DNA of 64,000 bases from Mycobacterium sp. E3198 (GCF_001667015.1 NZ_LZIS01000015.1:1-64000); one strand, 5' to 3'. Shown: positions 11,855-26,103, counted from the stretch's first letter. A program made the numbers and translations. Notes: generated by a model not told the origin, from the letters alone.

Positions 11855-13297
11855 TTATTGCGCCCGCACCCCCTCCTCCACTTTCTTACCGAGGTCGGGG
11901 TCGACGTTGCGCCAGTACTCGAACACCCGCGACAGCACCGGCTCCTTGACGCCCTTGGAGACGTGCCCGATGATGTTGTGCGCCAAGCGTTCCCGGGCCG
12001 CGTCGTCGAGCACCTCGCGGACCATGGTTCCGGCCTGGCCCCAGTCGTCGTCCTCGGCGTGCAGCGTGTACGCGGCGCGGACCATGTCGCCGTCGGCGTG
12101 CCAGCGCACCTCGGCGGCGCGCGCCGGGTCCGCCTGCGGACCGCCGTAGGAGTTGGGCGCATACACCGGATCGGAGACGTTGCTCATCCGCATCGCGCCG
12201 TCCTTGGAGTAGCTGTTCACCTCGACCTTCGGCGTGTTGACGGGGATCTGCCGGTAGTTGGTCCCCAGCCGGGCGCGGTGTGCGTCGGAGTAGGAGAAGC
12301 CGCGGGCCTGCAACATCTTGTCGGGGCTCAATCCGGTGCCCGGCACGGTGTTGTTGGGCTCGAAGGCCGCCTGCTCGATTTGGGTGTGGTAGTCGGTGAC
12401 GTTGCGGTCCAGGGTCAGCTTGCCGACGTCGATCAGCGGATAGTCGCCGTGCGGCCACACCTTGGTCAGGTCGAACGGGTTGAACCGATAGCTCCTGGCC
12501 TCCTCGTACGGCATGATCTGCATTTTCAGCGTCCAGCTCGGGTGATCGCCGCGCTCGATCGCTTCGTACAGGTCCCGCTGGTGATAGTCGCCGTCCTCCC
12601 CGGCCAGCCGATCGGCATCCTCCTGCGTCAAAAAGTCGACGCCCTGGTCGGTGATGAAGTGGTACTTCACCCAGAAGATCTCGCCGGCGGCGTTGATCCA
12701 GCTGTAGGTGTGGCTGCTATAGCCGTTCATCTGCCGCCAGCTCTTGGGGATCCCACGATCGCCCATCAGCCAGGTGACCTGGTGCGCGGACTCCGGCGAC
12801 AGCGTCCAGAAATCCCATTGCATGTTGTGGTCGCGCAAATTCGTTGCCTGCATGCGCTTTTGGGACCGGATGAAGTGCTGGAACTTCATCGGGTCGCGCA
12901 TGAAGAAGACCGGCGTGTTGTTGCCGACCAGGTCGAAGTTGCCCTCGGTGGTGTAGAACTTCAGCGCGAAGCCGCGCGGGTCCCGCCAGGTGTCCGGGCT
13001 GCCGCGCTCACCCGCGACGGTCGAAAACCGGATCAGCGTCTCGGTTTTGGTGCCCGGCTGGAACACCGCCGCCCGGGTGTAGCGGCTGACGTCGTTGGTC
13101 ACCTCGAAGTGGCCGAAGGCGCCGCCGCCCTTGGCGTGCGGCTGGCGTTCCGGGATGCGCTCCCGGTTGAACATCGCCATCTGCTCGATCAGGTAGTGAT
13201 CCTGCAGCAGGATCGGCCCGTCGGGGCCGATCGTCAACGATTGGTCGTCGCTGGGCGCCGGGATGCCGGCGTCGGTGGTGGTATGGCGCTCCGTCAT
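11855..13297 (-). CDS. katA: Monofunctional heme catalase (small-subunit clade)
   Basis: Decomposes hydrogen peroxide. The 480-residue length is that of small-subunit catalases. The catalytic His54 lies in '[16 protein letters not shown]', the distal Asn in '[11 protein letters not shown]' and the proximal heme-ligand Tyr in '[17 protein letters not shown]'. The ATG at 13297 has a strong GAGGAGG site. It is the bifunctional KatG that M. tuberculosis has; I recall no monofunctional catalase there. Its place next to the ergothioneine operon makes this a redox-defence neighbourhood, though it is a separate transcription unit. The symbol is by family only. Confidence 0.93.
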   Translation of the reverse strand: MTERHTTTDAGIPAPSDDQSLTIGPDGPILLQDHYLIEQMAMFNRERIPERQPHAKGGGAFGHFEVTNDVSRYTRAAVFQPGTKTETLIRFSTVAGERGSPDTWRDPRGFALKFYTTEGNFDLVGNNTPVFFMRDPMKFQHFIRSQKRMQATNLRDHNMQWDFWTLSPESAHQVTWLMGDRGIPKSWRQMNGYSSHTYSWINAAGEIFWVKYHFITDQGVDFLTQEDADRLAGEDGDYHQRDLYEAIERGDHPSWTLKMQIMPYEEARSYRFNPFDLTKVWPHGDYPLIDVGKLTLDRNVTDYHTQIEQAAFEPNNTVPGTGLSPDKMLQARGFSYSDAHRARLGTNYRQIPVNTPKVEVNSYSKDGAMRMSNVSDPVYAPNSYGGPQADPARAAEVRWHADGDMVRAAYTLHAEDDDWGQAGTMVREVLDDAARERLAHNIIGHVSKGVKEPVLSRVFEYWRNVDPDLGKKVEEGVRAQ

Positions 13298-13358
13298 TTC
13301 ACTGCCTCCTCGTTAAATCGAATGAGCTCAATAAGTTTCGATGACGTGGGCGGCCGGC

Positions 13359-13823
13359 TCACGGGCGCGGATTCCCCGGGGTGTTCGGCGCCGGTGCGGG
13401 CGGGCTGGGCGTCTGCGACTGGCTGGGACCGCCGGGTCCACCCGGGCCGACGCCCGGAGGCGGGCCACCCGGACCACCCGGACCGCCGGGGCCGCCAGGC
13501 CCAAAGCCCGGCGGCGGCCCCCACGGGCCGACGACCATCCCCGGACCGCCCGGACCGCCGAACTGCCACGGCCCGCCGCCCGGGCCGCCGGGGCCGTACA
13601 TCATGCCGTGGTGGTGCTTGTGGTGGCAGTGATGGTTGAACCCGACGACCATGGCGCCGGCGAAGAAGACGGTCGACAGGATGAAGACGATCCCGGCCAC
13701 GATCACCACCCACGCCGCGGCGACGTAGAGCTTCGGGGGCTTGACCCGCTCGTACGCGGGCGCCGGCGGTGGCGGCGCGGCGACGGAAGTCGGTTGCGCT
13801 GACGGTTCAGGTGTTTGGGTCAT
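13359..13823 (-). CDS. Small membrane protein, His-rich and Gly/Pro-rich (paralogue 1)
   Basis: A 154-residue protein with a Pro-rich cytosolic-like N-terminus, one membrane helix at about residues 33-60 ('LYVAAAWVVIVAGIVFIL...'), a histidine cluster 'HHCHHKHHHG' and then a long collagen-like GGP-rich tail. It resembles the neighbouring 13946-14344 gene in order of parts and in the helix sequence, so the two are tandem paralogues. It corresponds to the Rv3705A/Rv3706c area. The His cluster could bind metal ions (inference). The ATG at 13823 was chosen because AAGG lies close upstream; in-frame starts also exist at 13841 and 13874. Confidence 0.7.
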   Translation of the reverse strand: MTQTPEPSAQPTSVAAPPPPAPAYERVKPPKLYVAAAWVVIVAGIVFILSTVFFAGAMVVGFNHHCHHKHHHGMMYGPGGPGGGPWQFGGPGGPGMVVGPWGPPPGFGPGGPGGPGGPGGPPPGVGPGGPGGPSQSQTPSPPAPAPNTPGNPRP

Positions 13824-13945
13824 GCCTTGAATATTGCCCATCCCGTCAACCGCGATAACAGGTTGAGCCGACAAAAGTTGCTGTGAATTGTGTAGCCCGG
13901 CGCTCGTTCGAGCGCCGGGCTATCGGTGGAGGTTTGACGACCCGC

Positions 13946-14344
13946 CTACGGCGTGCGAGGCGGCGCGACCGACGACGGGATCTGGCTGGGCCCGGGAGCG
14001 CCGGGTGTCGCCGACGCGGGCCCGCCGCCCTGGACCGCCCCGGGGCCGCCGGCCGGGCCACCCGGCCCGCCGGGACCGCCCGGGCCGCCGAAGCGGTGCG
14101 GGTGCATGAAGGCGGCGTGGTGCTTGTGGTGGTGCATGCCGCCATGGCCGTGGTGCCCGAGCGCCATCCCGGTGAAGAAGATCACCGAGACGATGAACAC
14201 GACGCCGGCGACGATGGCGACCCATGCCGCGGCAATGAAGACCCGAGGGGTCCGGAACAGCGCCGGCTCGACCGCCGGCGCGGGCGCGGTTGCGGTTGAG
14301 GTCCGCACAGTTGGTGTGTCAGATGTTTCACTCATGAGACTCAT
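13946..14344 (-). CDS. Small membrane protein, His-rich and Gly/Pro-rich (paralogue 2)
   Basis: A 132-residue protein with the same plan as its neighbour: short polar N-terminus, one membrane helix ('FIAAAWVAIVAGVVFIVSVIFF'), a histidine-rich segment ('HHGHGGMHHHKHH') and a GGPGGP tail ending in Pro/Ser. The helix is nearly identical to that of 13359-13823, supporting a duplication. It may start at the ATG at 14344 or 14335. The 122 bases between the two genes hold no other gene that I can see. Confidence 0.7.
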   Translation of the reverse strand: MSLMSETSDTPTVRTSTATAPAPAVEPALFRTPRVFIAAAWVAIVAGVVFIVSVIFFTGMALGHHGHGGMHHHKHHAAFMHPHRFGGPGGPGGPGGPAGGPGAVQGGGPASATPGAPGPSQIPSSVAPPRTP

Positions 14345-14439
14345 GATGCGGGCGTTAACGATAGTGGTGGCTATGCGCTACTTAAGTACCGGCTATGAGC
14401 TGAAAACGCCGTTACCTGCAAGAACCCGTGCCCGGCAGG

Positions 14440-17879
<3,440 letters not shown>

Positions 17880-17914
17880 TGTTTCCCTTCCCCGCTGGTC
17901 TCAAAGTCCACAAC

Positions 17915-17920
17915 AGAATA
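17915..17920 (-). promoter_or_regulatory. Candidate -10 box of the ask-asd promoter
   Basis: TATTCT on the minus strand, 36 bases before the ask GTG, fits the mycobacterial SigA -10 consensus. It would give a short 5' UTR that contains the GGGAAGGG ribosome site. I did not find a clear -35. Confidence 0.45.
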
Positions 17921-18078
17921 CGTGGGGGCGCATCTCGATTTTCCGGCCGATGCCCGTGCGCTCTGGGCTTTGCGTGTGAGCCCAGGGCGGGGCTTTCGCG
18001 ATGTTTTCGCCCTGAACGCACGCGCAAAGCCGTCACCGCACACTCGATGCCGGTTTTCCCTCGCGGCGCGGATCGCGG

Positions 18079-18084
18079 TAGAGT
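18079..18084 (+). promoter_or_regulatory. -10 box for leaderless leuA leader transcript
   Basis: TAGAGT lies exactly 7 bases before the GTG (18092) of the leader peptide. This places the transcription start on or next to that codon, so the leader peptide would be translated from a 5'-terminal GTG without a ribosome site. Confidence 0.5.
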
Positions 18085-18091
18085 GCACACC

Positions 18092-18126
18092 GTGCAGCGG
18101 GTGCTCCTCCTCGGACGCCGCGACGG

Positions 18127-18133
<7 letters not shown>
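18092..18133 (+). CDS. leuA leader peptide
   Basis: The 13-codon frame reads V-Q-R-V-L-L-L-G-R-R-D-G-V and stops at TGA 18131-18133. Three consecutive CTC leucine codons (18104-18112) act as a sensor of charged tRNA-Leu. It stands 75 bases before leuA and its stop lies inside the first of two competing hairpins. This is the arrangement of ribosome-mediated attenuators described for leucine genes of Actinobacteria (knowledge); operation here is inferred. The frame could begin one turn earlier at GTG 18083. Confidence 0.7.
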
Positions 18134-20014
<1,881 letters not shown>

Positions 20015-21007
20015 TCAGAACAGCGCTAGCTGCGCGTCGGCCGCGGTGACGTCGGTGAATTCCTCCATGCTGGTGCCGCCGGCGACGGCACCGACGCCCT
20101 CCATGAACTGCGCGTCGGACAGCACCGGCACCCCCAGCCGCAGGGCGTGATAGCCCTTGCCCTGCTCGGGGGCGGCGTCGTTGCACACCACCAGCGAGGT
20201 CTCGCCGTCCACGACGTCGCTATAGGCGAGCCCGGCGTGCAGGATGCGCTCGACGAGCTCCTCGTGGGTGCGCCGCACCTCGGCCGCCAGCGCGACCCGC
20301 ATGCCCTGGACCAGCGGCCTGCCCCGCACGAAGGGCCCGGGGTTGAGGTAGGGGCACGGCATCCGCGAAGCCAGCACCTTGAGCGGGCGCAGCTCGTCGT
20401 GCGTCACCCGGCCGTTCGGCCATTGCCGCCGGGTCACCGGGTGCACCGGCAGCCAGATGTCGCGTTCGCGCGCCCGCTGTAGCGCCGACTCCAGCACGCC
20501 GGTCAGCACCAGCGCGTCGTCGAAGGCGTCGTGCGGGCGCTCCTGCACGACGCCCCAGTGCGCCGCGAGGGTCTCCAGCCGCAGGTTCTCCACCCCGAGG
20601 TCCAGCCGCCGCGCCAGCTCAACCGTGCACATGACGTGGTCGACGGGCAGCTCCGCCTCGGCGACCTCGGCCTCCGCGGCCAAAAAGGCGTAGTCGAAGG
20701 CGACGTTGTGCGCCACCAGCGTCCGGCCGCGCAGCACCTCGACCAGGTCACCGACGATGTCAGCGAACTGCGGCTGGTCCTCCAGCATCGCGGCGGTCAG
20801 CCCGTGCACGTGGGTGGGACCGGGGTCCACCCCCGGATTGAGCAGGCTGACCACCGACTGCTCCACTCGGCCGTCGGCGTCGAGCCCGAGCGCGGCGACG
20901 CTGATGATGCGCGCCTGACCCGGCCGAAATCCCGAGGTCTCGACGTCGATGACTGCCCAGCCCCCACCCGGCTCGTCGGCCGGCCGCCCCCAGGACACCC
21001 GGTTCAT
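20015..21007 (-). CDS. DnaQ-like 3'-5' exonuclease with C-terminal BRCT-like domain
   Basis: A 330-residue protein. The N-terminal RNase T/DnaQ (DEDD) domain shows Exo I 'VIDVETSG' near residue 19, Exo II 'LVAHNVAFDYAFL' near 97 and Exo III 'HDAFDDALVL' near 159. A C-terminal BRCT-like segment contains 'SLVVCNDAAPEQGKGYHALRLGVPVLS'. It matches Rv3711c (annotated dnaQ), a candidate proofreading or repair exonuclease, though in mycobacteria the main proofreading is in DnaE1's PHP domain (known). Its stop abuts the leuA stop (convergent). Confidence 0.85.
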   Translation of the reverse strand: MNRVSWGRPADEPGGGWAVIDVETSGFRPGQARIISVAALGLDADGRVEQSVVSLLNPGVDPGPTHVHGLTAAMLEDQPQFADIVGDLVEVLRGRTLVAHNVAFDYAFLAAEAEVAEAELPVDHVMCTVELARRLDLGVENLRLETLAAHWGVVQERPHDAFDDALVLTGVLESALQRARERDIWLPVHPVTRRQWPNGRVTHDELRPLKVLASRMPCPYLNPGPFVRGRPLVQGMRVALAAEVRRTHEELVERILHAGLAYSDVVDGETSLVVCNDAAPEQGKGYHALRLGVPVLSDAQFMEGVGAVAGGTSMEEFTDVTAADAQLALF

Positions 21008-21074
21008 GACCTGAGCATGGCACGTGAGACCGACATCGCCCGGTCGCTGCGAATCCGTGTCGCCACTTAACACA

Positions 21075-21080
21075 TAAACT
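21075..21080 (+). promoter_or_regulatory. -10 box for leaderless murT
   Basis: TAAACT ends 6 bases before the GTG of murT, the spacing of leaderless transcripts in mycobacteria. No ribosome site is visible before that GTG. Confidence 0.45.
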
Positions 21081-21086
21081 GCCCGG

Positions 21087-22316
21087 GTGATCACCACCCG
21101 TGCCCGCCTGGCCCTCGCCGCGGGAGCGAGCGCGCGCTGGGCATCGCGGGTGACCGGACGCGGGGCCGGCGCCATGATCGGCGGCCTGGTCGCGATGACG
21201 CTGGACCGTTCGGTGCTGCACCAGCTCGCCGACGGTCGGCGCACCGTCGTCGTCACCGGCACCAACGGCAAGTCGACGACCACGCGGATGACGGCGGCCG
21301 CGCTCGCCACGCTGGGCCCGGTGGCCACCAACGCCGAGGGCGCCAACATGGACGCCGGCCTGGTCGCCGCGCTGGCCGCCGACCGCGAGGCCGGATTGGC
21401 CGCCCTGGAGGTCGACGAGATGCACGTGCCGCACGTCGCCGACGCCGTCGACCCCAGCGTCATCGTGCTGCTCAACCTGTCGCGCGACCAGCTGGACCGG
21501 GTCGGGGAGATCAACGTAATCGAGCGCACGCTGCGGGCCGGCCTGGCGCGGCATCCCGAGGCTGTCGTCGTCGCCAACTGCGACGACGTGCTGATGACGT
21601 CCGCGGCCTACGACAGCCCCAACGTGGTGTGGGTGGCCGCCGGCGGGGCCTGGGCGAACGACTCGGTCAGCTGCCCGCGCAGCGGCGAGGTCATCGTCCG
21701 CGACCAGGGGCACTGGTATTCCACCGGCGCCGACTTCAAGCGGCCCAGCCCCCAGTGGTGGTTCGACGACGAGACGCTGTACGGGCCCGACGGGCTGTCC
21801 CTGCCGATGCGGCTGGCGCTGCCGGGCGCGGTCAACCGGGGCAACGCCGCCCAGGCCGTGGCCGCCGCCGTCGCGCTGGGCGCGGACCCAGCCCAGGCCG
21901 TCGCGGCGGTCTCCAACGTCGACGAGGTCGCCGGGCGCTACCGCAGCGTCCGCGTCGGCGACCACGAGGCGCGGATCTTGCTGGCCAAGAACCCGGCCGG
22001 CTGGCAGGAGGCGCTGTCGATGGTCGACAAGCACGCGGCCGGGGTGGTGATCTCGGTCAACGGGCAGGTGCCCGACGGCGAGGACCTGTCGTGGTTGTGG
22101 GATGTCCAGTTCGAGCACTTCGAAGAGACGGAAGTCGTCGCGGCCGGGGAACGCGGCACCGACCTGGCGGTGCGCCTCGGCTACGCGGGCGTCGAGCACA
22201 CGTTGGTGCACGACACCCTGGCCGCGATCGCGTCGTGCCCGCCCGGGCGCGTCGAGGTCGTCGCCAACTACACCGCCTTCCTGCAGCTGCAGCGAGCGTT
22301 GGCGCGCCGTGGCTGA
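21087..22316 (+). CDS. murT: Lipid II isoglutaminyl synthase, MurT subunit
   Basis: Mur-ligase-like ATPase subunit that, with GatD, amidates the D-glutamate of peptidoglycan precursors. The 409-residue protein has the P-loop 'VTGTNGKSTT' at 56-65, the Mur middle-domain motif 'VDEMHVPHVADAVDPSVIVLLNL' in part, and a C-terminal DUF1727 domain. The four-cysteine zinc ribbon known in Staphylococcus MurT is not kept: only Cys197 ('SCPRSG') remains in that region. The GTG at 21087 is preceded by a leaderless -10. It overlaps gatD by 8 bases. Confidence 0.9.
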   Translation: MITTRARLALAAGASARWASRVTGRGAGAMIGGLVAMTLDRSVLHQLADGRRTVVVTGTNGKSTTTRMTAAALATLGPVATNAEGANMDAGLVAALAADREAGLAALEVDEMHVPHVADAVDPSVIVLLNLSRDQLDRVGEINVIERTLRAGLARHPEAVVVANCDDVLMTSAAYDSPNVVWVAAGGAWANDSVSCPRSGEVIVRDQGHWYSTGADFKRPSPQWWFDDETLYGPDGLSLPMRLALPGAVNRGNAAQAVAAAVALGADPAQAVAAVSNVDEVAGRYRSVRVGDHEARILLAKNPAGWQEALSMVDKHAAGVVISVNGQVPDGEDLSWLWDVQFEHFEETEVVAAGERGTDLAVRLGYAGVEHTLVHDTLAAIASCPPGRVEVVANYTAFLQLQRALARRG

Positions 22317-23016
22317 CTCCACCGTGCGGATCGGGCTGGTGCTGCCCGACGTGATGGGCACCTACGGCGACGGCGGCAACGCCCTGGTGCTGCGTCAACG
22401 GCTGCGGTTGCGGGGCATCGCGGCCGAGATCGTCGAGATCACCCTGGCCGACCCGGTGCCGGAGTCGCTGGACCTCTACACGCTCGGCGGGGCCGAGGAC
22501 TACGCGCAGCGGCTGGCCACCCGGCACCTGCTTCGCTACCCGGGCCTGCAGCGCGCGGCCGAGCGGGGCGCGCCGGTGCTGGCGATCTGCGCGGCGGTCC
22601 AGGTGCTGGGGCACTGGTACGCGACGTCGTCGGGCGAACGCGTCGACGGGGTGGGCATGCTGGACGCCACCACGTCGCCGCAGGGCGCGCGCACCATCGG
22701 CGAGCTGGTCACCAAGCCGCTGCTGGCCGGCCTGACCCAGCGGCTCACCGGCTTCGAGAATCACCGCGGCGGCACCGTGTTGGGGTCCGCGGCGACGCCG
22801 TTGGGCGCGGTGGTCAAGGGCGCGGGCAACCGGGCGGGTGACGGCTTCGACGGCGCGGTGCAGGGCAGCGTGGTCGCGACCTACATGCACGGGCCGTGCC
22901 TGGCCCGCAACCCGGAGCTGGCCGACCTGTTGCTCGGCAAAGTGGTGGGCGAGCTGTCGCCGCTGCAGCTGCCCGAGGTGGACCTGCTGCGCCGCGAGCG
23001 GCTCGCGGCCCGCTAG
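22309..23016 (+). CDS. gatD: Lipid II isoglutaminyl synthase, glutaminase subunit GatD
   Basis: Class I-like glutamine amidotransferase (CobB/CobQ type) that supplies ammonia to MurT. The 235-residue protein has the catalytic Cys94 in 'AICAAVQVLGHWY' and the catalytic His194 in 'YMHGPCLARNPELAD', at positions like those of Staphylococcus GatD. The family opening 'PDVMGTYGDGGNALVL' is present. The GTG at 22309 lies inside the end of murT (8-base overlap), as expected for a two-subunit enzyme. Annotated cobQ2 in M. tuberculosis. Confidence 0.92.
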   Translation: MADSTVRIGLVLPDVMGTYGDGGNALVLRQRLRLRGIAAEIVEITLADPVPESLDLYTLGGAEDYAQRLATRHLLRYPGLQRAAERGAPVLAICAAVQVLGHWYATSSGERVDGVGMLDATTSPQGARTIGELVTKPLLAGLTQRLTGFENHRGGTVLGSAATPLGAVVKGAGNRAGDGFDGAVQGSVVATYMHGPCLARNPELADLLLGKVVGELSPLQLPEVDLLRRERLAAR

Positions 23017-23028
23017 GGCGCCTTCCTC

Positions 23029-23089
23029 CGCGACACGTAAACGTCTGCGACGACACGCCGCGGTGAGTCGCAACCGTTTATGTCTCGCG
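23029..23089. repeat. Intergenic inverted repeat, copy B
   Basis: Arms at 23029-23051 and 23067-23089 match as an inverted repeat at 19 of 23 positions; the loop holds the core GACACGCCG (23052-23060). It begins 12 bases after the gatD stop, a position that fits a transcription terminator. Confidence 0.5.
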
Positions 23090-23170
23090 GCGCTCCAAGA
23101 ATCCGTCAAGGATTCGACTAGCGGCCGCACTCAACCTTCTCTCGACGCACCCATCGAGAGAAGGAAGCCC

Positions 23171-23812
23171 ATGCGCAACTTCGGAACCACCGTCGCCGGC
23201 GCGGCCCGCGCCGTCGGGCTCGCGGCCGCACTCAGCGCCGCGGTCGGCTCGATGGTCGCGCTCGCCGCCAGGGCCGACGCCGCCCAGGACGGGATGCACG
23301 GCAACCCGGCCGCCGCGGCGCCCTACTGGCGCTACCAACAGCAGGACCTCGACTGCGGGGAGATGGCAGTGGCCGACGTCGTCGGCCAGGTCACCGGCCG
23401 CGAGCCCACCGAGGGCGAGATCACCGACGTCGCCGGAAACATCCTCAGCGTCAGCCACCCCGGACCGATCTACCGGCCCGGGAAGAACACCAAGAACTCC
23501 GACCTGCCCGTGCTGCTGGCGCACTACGGCGTCCCGGCCGCCGCGGTCCACCCCAACCTCGACGCCCTCGCGCGGGACCTGGATCAGGGGCGCAAGGTGA
23601 TCGTCGGGGTCAACGACAAGATCCTGTGGAACACGCGCGGCGACCGCTCCCAGGAAAACCACTTCGTGGTCGTCATCGGCATCGATAACTCGGGCAACGT
23701 GGTGCACCTGAACGACAGCGGCATCGCGGCCGGCCGCGACGAGCAGGTCTCCGTTGCCACCTTCGAAGCGGCGTGGCAGACCAGCGACAACTTCGCCGTC
23801 GTCACCAGCTGA
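23171..23812 (+). CDS. Secreted C39-like cysteine peptidase
   Basis: A 213-residue protein with a signal peptide (residues 1-37, ending ADA) and a papain-like C39 fold. The likely triad is Cys62 ('QQQDLDCGEMAVADV'), His164 ('QENHFVVVIG') and Asp/Asn near 181 ('HLNDSG'). No ABC transporter is attached, so it is a stand-alone exported hydrolase rather than a bacteriocin exporter domain. The ATG at 23171 has GAGAGAAGGAA upstream. I recall no such gene between gatD and recR in M. tuberculosis. Substrate unknown. Confidence 0.7.
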   Translation: MRNFGTTVAGAARAVGLAAALSAAVGSMVALAARADAAQDGMHGNPAAAAPYWRYQQQDLDCGEMAVADVVGQVTGREPTEGEITDVAGNILSVSHPGPIYRPGKNTKNSDLPVLLAHYGVPAAAVHPNLDALARDLDQGRKVIVGVNDKILWNTRGDRSQENHFVVVIGIDNSGNVVHLNDSGIAAGRDEQVSVATFEAAWQTSDNFAVVTS

Positions 23813-23816
23813 TGAG

Positions 23817-24428
23817 TCAGACCATGGCCCGGCGGCCGGTGAGCGCGCGACCCAGCGTCAGCTCGTCGGCGAACTCCAGATCACCGCCCATCGGCAGCCC
23901 GGACGCGATCCGGGTCACGGTCAGGCCGGGGATGTCGCGCAGCATCCGGACGAGATAGGTGGCCGTCGCCTCCCCCTCGGTGTTGGGGTCGGTGGCAATG
24001 ATCACCTCGGTGATGTCGACGTCGTCGACCCGCTCACCGATGCGGCTCAGCAGCTCGCGGATGCGCAGCTGCTCGGGCCCCACGCCGGACAGCGGATCCA
24101 GCGCGCCGCCCAGCACGTGGTAACGGCCGCGGAACTCGCGGGTGCGCTCGACGGCCTGGATGTCCTTCGGCTCCTCGACGACACAGACCAGCGAGCCGTC
24201 CCGGCGGGGGTCGGCGCAGATACGGCAGCGCTCGTCGTCGGACACGTTGCCGCACACCGCGCAGAACCGGACGCCCTCGCGGACCTTCCCCAACACCGCG
24301 GTCAGCCGGTCGATCTCCGGCGGTTCGACCGACAGCAGGTGGAACGCGATGCGCTGCGCGCTCTTGGGCCCGATGCCCGGCAGCTTGCCGAGCTCGTCGA
24401 TCAGATCCTGGACGGGTCCCTCAAACAT
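23817..24428 (-). CDS. recR: Recombination mediator RecR
   Basis: DNA-binding ring protein of RecFOR recombination repair. The 203-residue protein has the N-terminal HhH motif '[17 protein letters not shown]' near residue 16, a C4 zinc finger '[16 protein letters not shown]' near 56, and a Toprim domain ('VVEEPKDI', '[15 protein letters not shown]'). It lies 12 bases after ybaB on the same strand, as in most actinobacteria. Matches Rv3715c. Confidence 0.95.
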   Translation of the reverse strand: MFEGPVQDLIDELGKLPGIGPKSAQRIAFHLLSVEPPEIDRLTAVLGKVREGVRFCAVCGNVSDDERCRICADPRRDGSLVCVVEEPKDIQAVERTREFRGRYHVLGGALDPLSGVGPEQLRIRELLSRIGERVDDVDITEVIIATDPNTEGEATATYLVRMLRDIPGLTVTRIASGLPMGGDLEFADELTLGRALTGRRAMV

Positions 24429-24440
24429 GTCGGTGCAGCG

Positions 24441-24797
24441 TCACAGCCCCGGCATTTGAGTCGGCGGTGGCGCCGGCGGCTGGGCCGGCGCGGCGCCCAT
24501 GCCACCGGCCAGGGCCCCGAGTCGCTCCTGCGCCATCTTGGTGACCTGTCCCGAGGCGTCGCGCATGGCGCCGACGATCAGGTCCTGCAGGGTCTCGATG
24601 TCGCTGGGGTCGACGACCTTGGGGTCGATCTCGACGCCGATCACCTCGCCGCTGCCCTTCACGACGACCTTGACCAGGCCCCCGCCGGCCTCGCCGTGTA
24701 TCTCGGCGTTGGCGAGCTGGTGCTGGGCCTCCAGCAGCTTCTGCTGCATCTGCTGCGCCTGAGCGAGCAGCGCCGACATGTCGCCTCCGGGTTGCAT
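24441..24797 (-). CDS. YbaB/EbfC-family nucleoid-associated protein
   Basis: A 118-residue DNA-binding protein usually found next to recR and dnaX. It has the coiled-coil N-terminus '[18 protein letters not shown]', the family core '[20 protein letters not shown]' and a Pro-rich C-terminal tail unlike that of E. coli YbaB. The ATG at 24797 has GAGGGG upstream; an in-frame ATG six codons later is possible. Confidence 0.88.
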   Translation of the reverse strand: MQPGGDMSALLAQAQQMQQKLLEAQHQLANAEIHGEAGGGLVKVVVKGSGEVIGVEIDPKVVDPSDIETLQDLIVGAMRDASGQVTKMAQERLGALAGGMGAAPAQPPAPPPTQMPGL

Positions 24798-24883
24798 GAC
24801 AATCCCCTCGCATCTTGGTCTCGAGTTGGTTTCGCCTGCGGGTGCCGGGCGATTCGGAACACCCAGCGTAGACCGCGCGAGGT

Positions 24884-24889
24884 TACCTT
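24884..24889 (+). promoter_or_regulatory. -10 box for leaderless ami1
   Basis: TACCTT ends 6 bases before the GTG at 24896, and no ribosome site is visible; this fits leaderless translation. Confidence 0.45.
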
Positions 24890-24895
24890 TGCGCC

Positions 24896-25669
24896 GTGGA
24901 CCTACGAGTGAGCAGGCGTGTCGGAATCAAACTGGTGGTCGGTGCGCTGGTCGCGGCCTCGACGGCGATCCTGCCGACGGCAACCCCGGCCGCCTGGGCT
25001 GTTCCGTCCAACATCGCCGGCATGGTCGTTTTCATCGACCCCGGCCACAACGGGTCCAACGACGCGTCCATCTCCCGCCAGGTGCCCACCGGGCGCGGCG
25101 GCACGAAGGACTGCCAGGCCAGCGGGACGTCGACCAACACCGGGTACGCCGAGCACACGTTCACCTGGGATACCGCGCTGCGGGTCCGCGCCGAACTCAA
25201 CGCGCTGGGCGTCCGCACAGCCCTGTCGCGCGGCAACGACACCGGCCTGGGGGCCTGCGTCGACGAGCGCGCCAACATGGCCAACGCGTTGCACCCCAAC
25301 GCGGTCCTGAGCATCCATGCCGACGGCGGCCCGCCGTCGGGGCGGGGGTTCCACGTCAACTACTCGGCGCCGCCGCTCAACCAGGCGCAGGCCGGGCCCT
25401 CGGTGCAGTACGCCCGAATCATGCGCGACCAGATGCAGGCGTCGGGCATTCCGCCCGCGAACTACATCGGTCAGGACGGGCTGTACGGGCGCTCGGACCT
25501 CGCCGGTCTGAACCTGGCGCAGTATCCGTCGATCCTCGTCGAGTGCGGCAACATGAAGAATCCCGTGGACTCGGCGCTGATGGAGTCGGCCGAGGGCCGA
25601 CAGAAGTACGCCGACGCCCTGGTCCGCGGCGTCGCGGGCTTCTTGGCCACCCAGGGCCAGGCGCGCTAG
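24896..25669 (+). CDS. ami1: N-acetylmuramoyl-L-alanine amidase Ami1
   Basis: Zinc amidase (Amidase_3) that cleaves stem peptides from peptidoglycan in the periplasm. The 257-residue protein has a signal peptide (residues 1-35, ending AWA), zinc ligands His51 ('FIDPGHNG'), Glu86 ('YAEHTF') and His141 ('LSIHADGG'), and the catalytic Glu216 ('LVECGNMKN'). Two cysteines (73 and 121) could form the disulfide seen in the family. It matches Rv3717. Its stop codon overlaps that of the next gene on the opposite strand in the palindrome GCTAGC. Confidence 0.92.
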   Translation: MDLRVSRRVGIKLVVGALVAASTAILPTATPAAWAVPSNIAGMVVFIDPGHNGSNDASISRQVPTGRGGTKDCQASGTSTNTGYAEHTFTWDTALRVRAELNALGVRTALSRGNDTGLGACVDERANMANALHPNAVLSIHADGGPPSGRGFHVNYSAPPLNQAQAGPSVQYARIMRDQMQASGIPPANYIGQDGLYGRSDLAGLNLAQYPSILVECGNMKNPVDSALMESAEGRQKYADALVRGVAGFLATQGQAR

Positions 25670-26103
25670 CTTTCCAGTTCCTTCTTCAGGTTGGCCAGCA
25701 CCTCGCCCTGAATCCTCTTCAGCCCCAAGGGCGCAAAGGTCTTCTCGAAGAAGCCTTTGACGCCGCCGGCGCCGGTCCAGCTGGTCTTCACCGTGACGCT
25801 GGACCCCGGCCCGGCGGGAGCCACCGTCCAATTGGTGATCATCGACGAGTTCGCATCCTTTTCGATGACCGTGTGGCCGGCCACGTCAACGTTCACCTGC
25901 ACGTCGCGAACCCGTGACTTGGTGGCCTGCAGCTTCCACTTGGCGACGGTGCCCGCGCCCTGGCCGCCCTGCAGCACCTGGTACTCGCTGTACTGCGGGG
26001 ACAGGATCTTCGGGCGCATCTTCTGATAGTCCGCAACCGCGGCCAGGGTTGCCCCGGGCTCGACGTCGATCAAGATCGTGCTGGCTGCGCTCACCTGGCC
26101 CAT
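25666..26103 (-). CDS. SRPBCC (START/polyketide-cyclase-like) lipid-binding protein
   Basis: A 145-residue protein of the SRPBCC ligand-binding fold, matching Rv3718c. It opens 'ASTILIDVEPGATLAAVADYQKMRPKIL', contains 'VAKWKLQATKSRVRDVQVNVD' and ends with a helix 'EKTFAPLGLKRIQGEVLANLKKEL'. Typical members bind lipids or modify polyketides. It lies divergent from bfaA, which could point to fatty-acid handling (inference). Confidence 0.75.
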   Translation of the reverse strand: MGQVSAASTILIDVEPGATLAAVADYQKMRPKILSPQYSEYQVLQGGQGAGTVAKWKLQATKSRVRDVQVNVDVAGHTVIEKDANSSMITNWTVAPAGPGSSVTVKTSWTGAGGVKGFFEKTFAPLGLKRIQGEVLANLKKELES

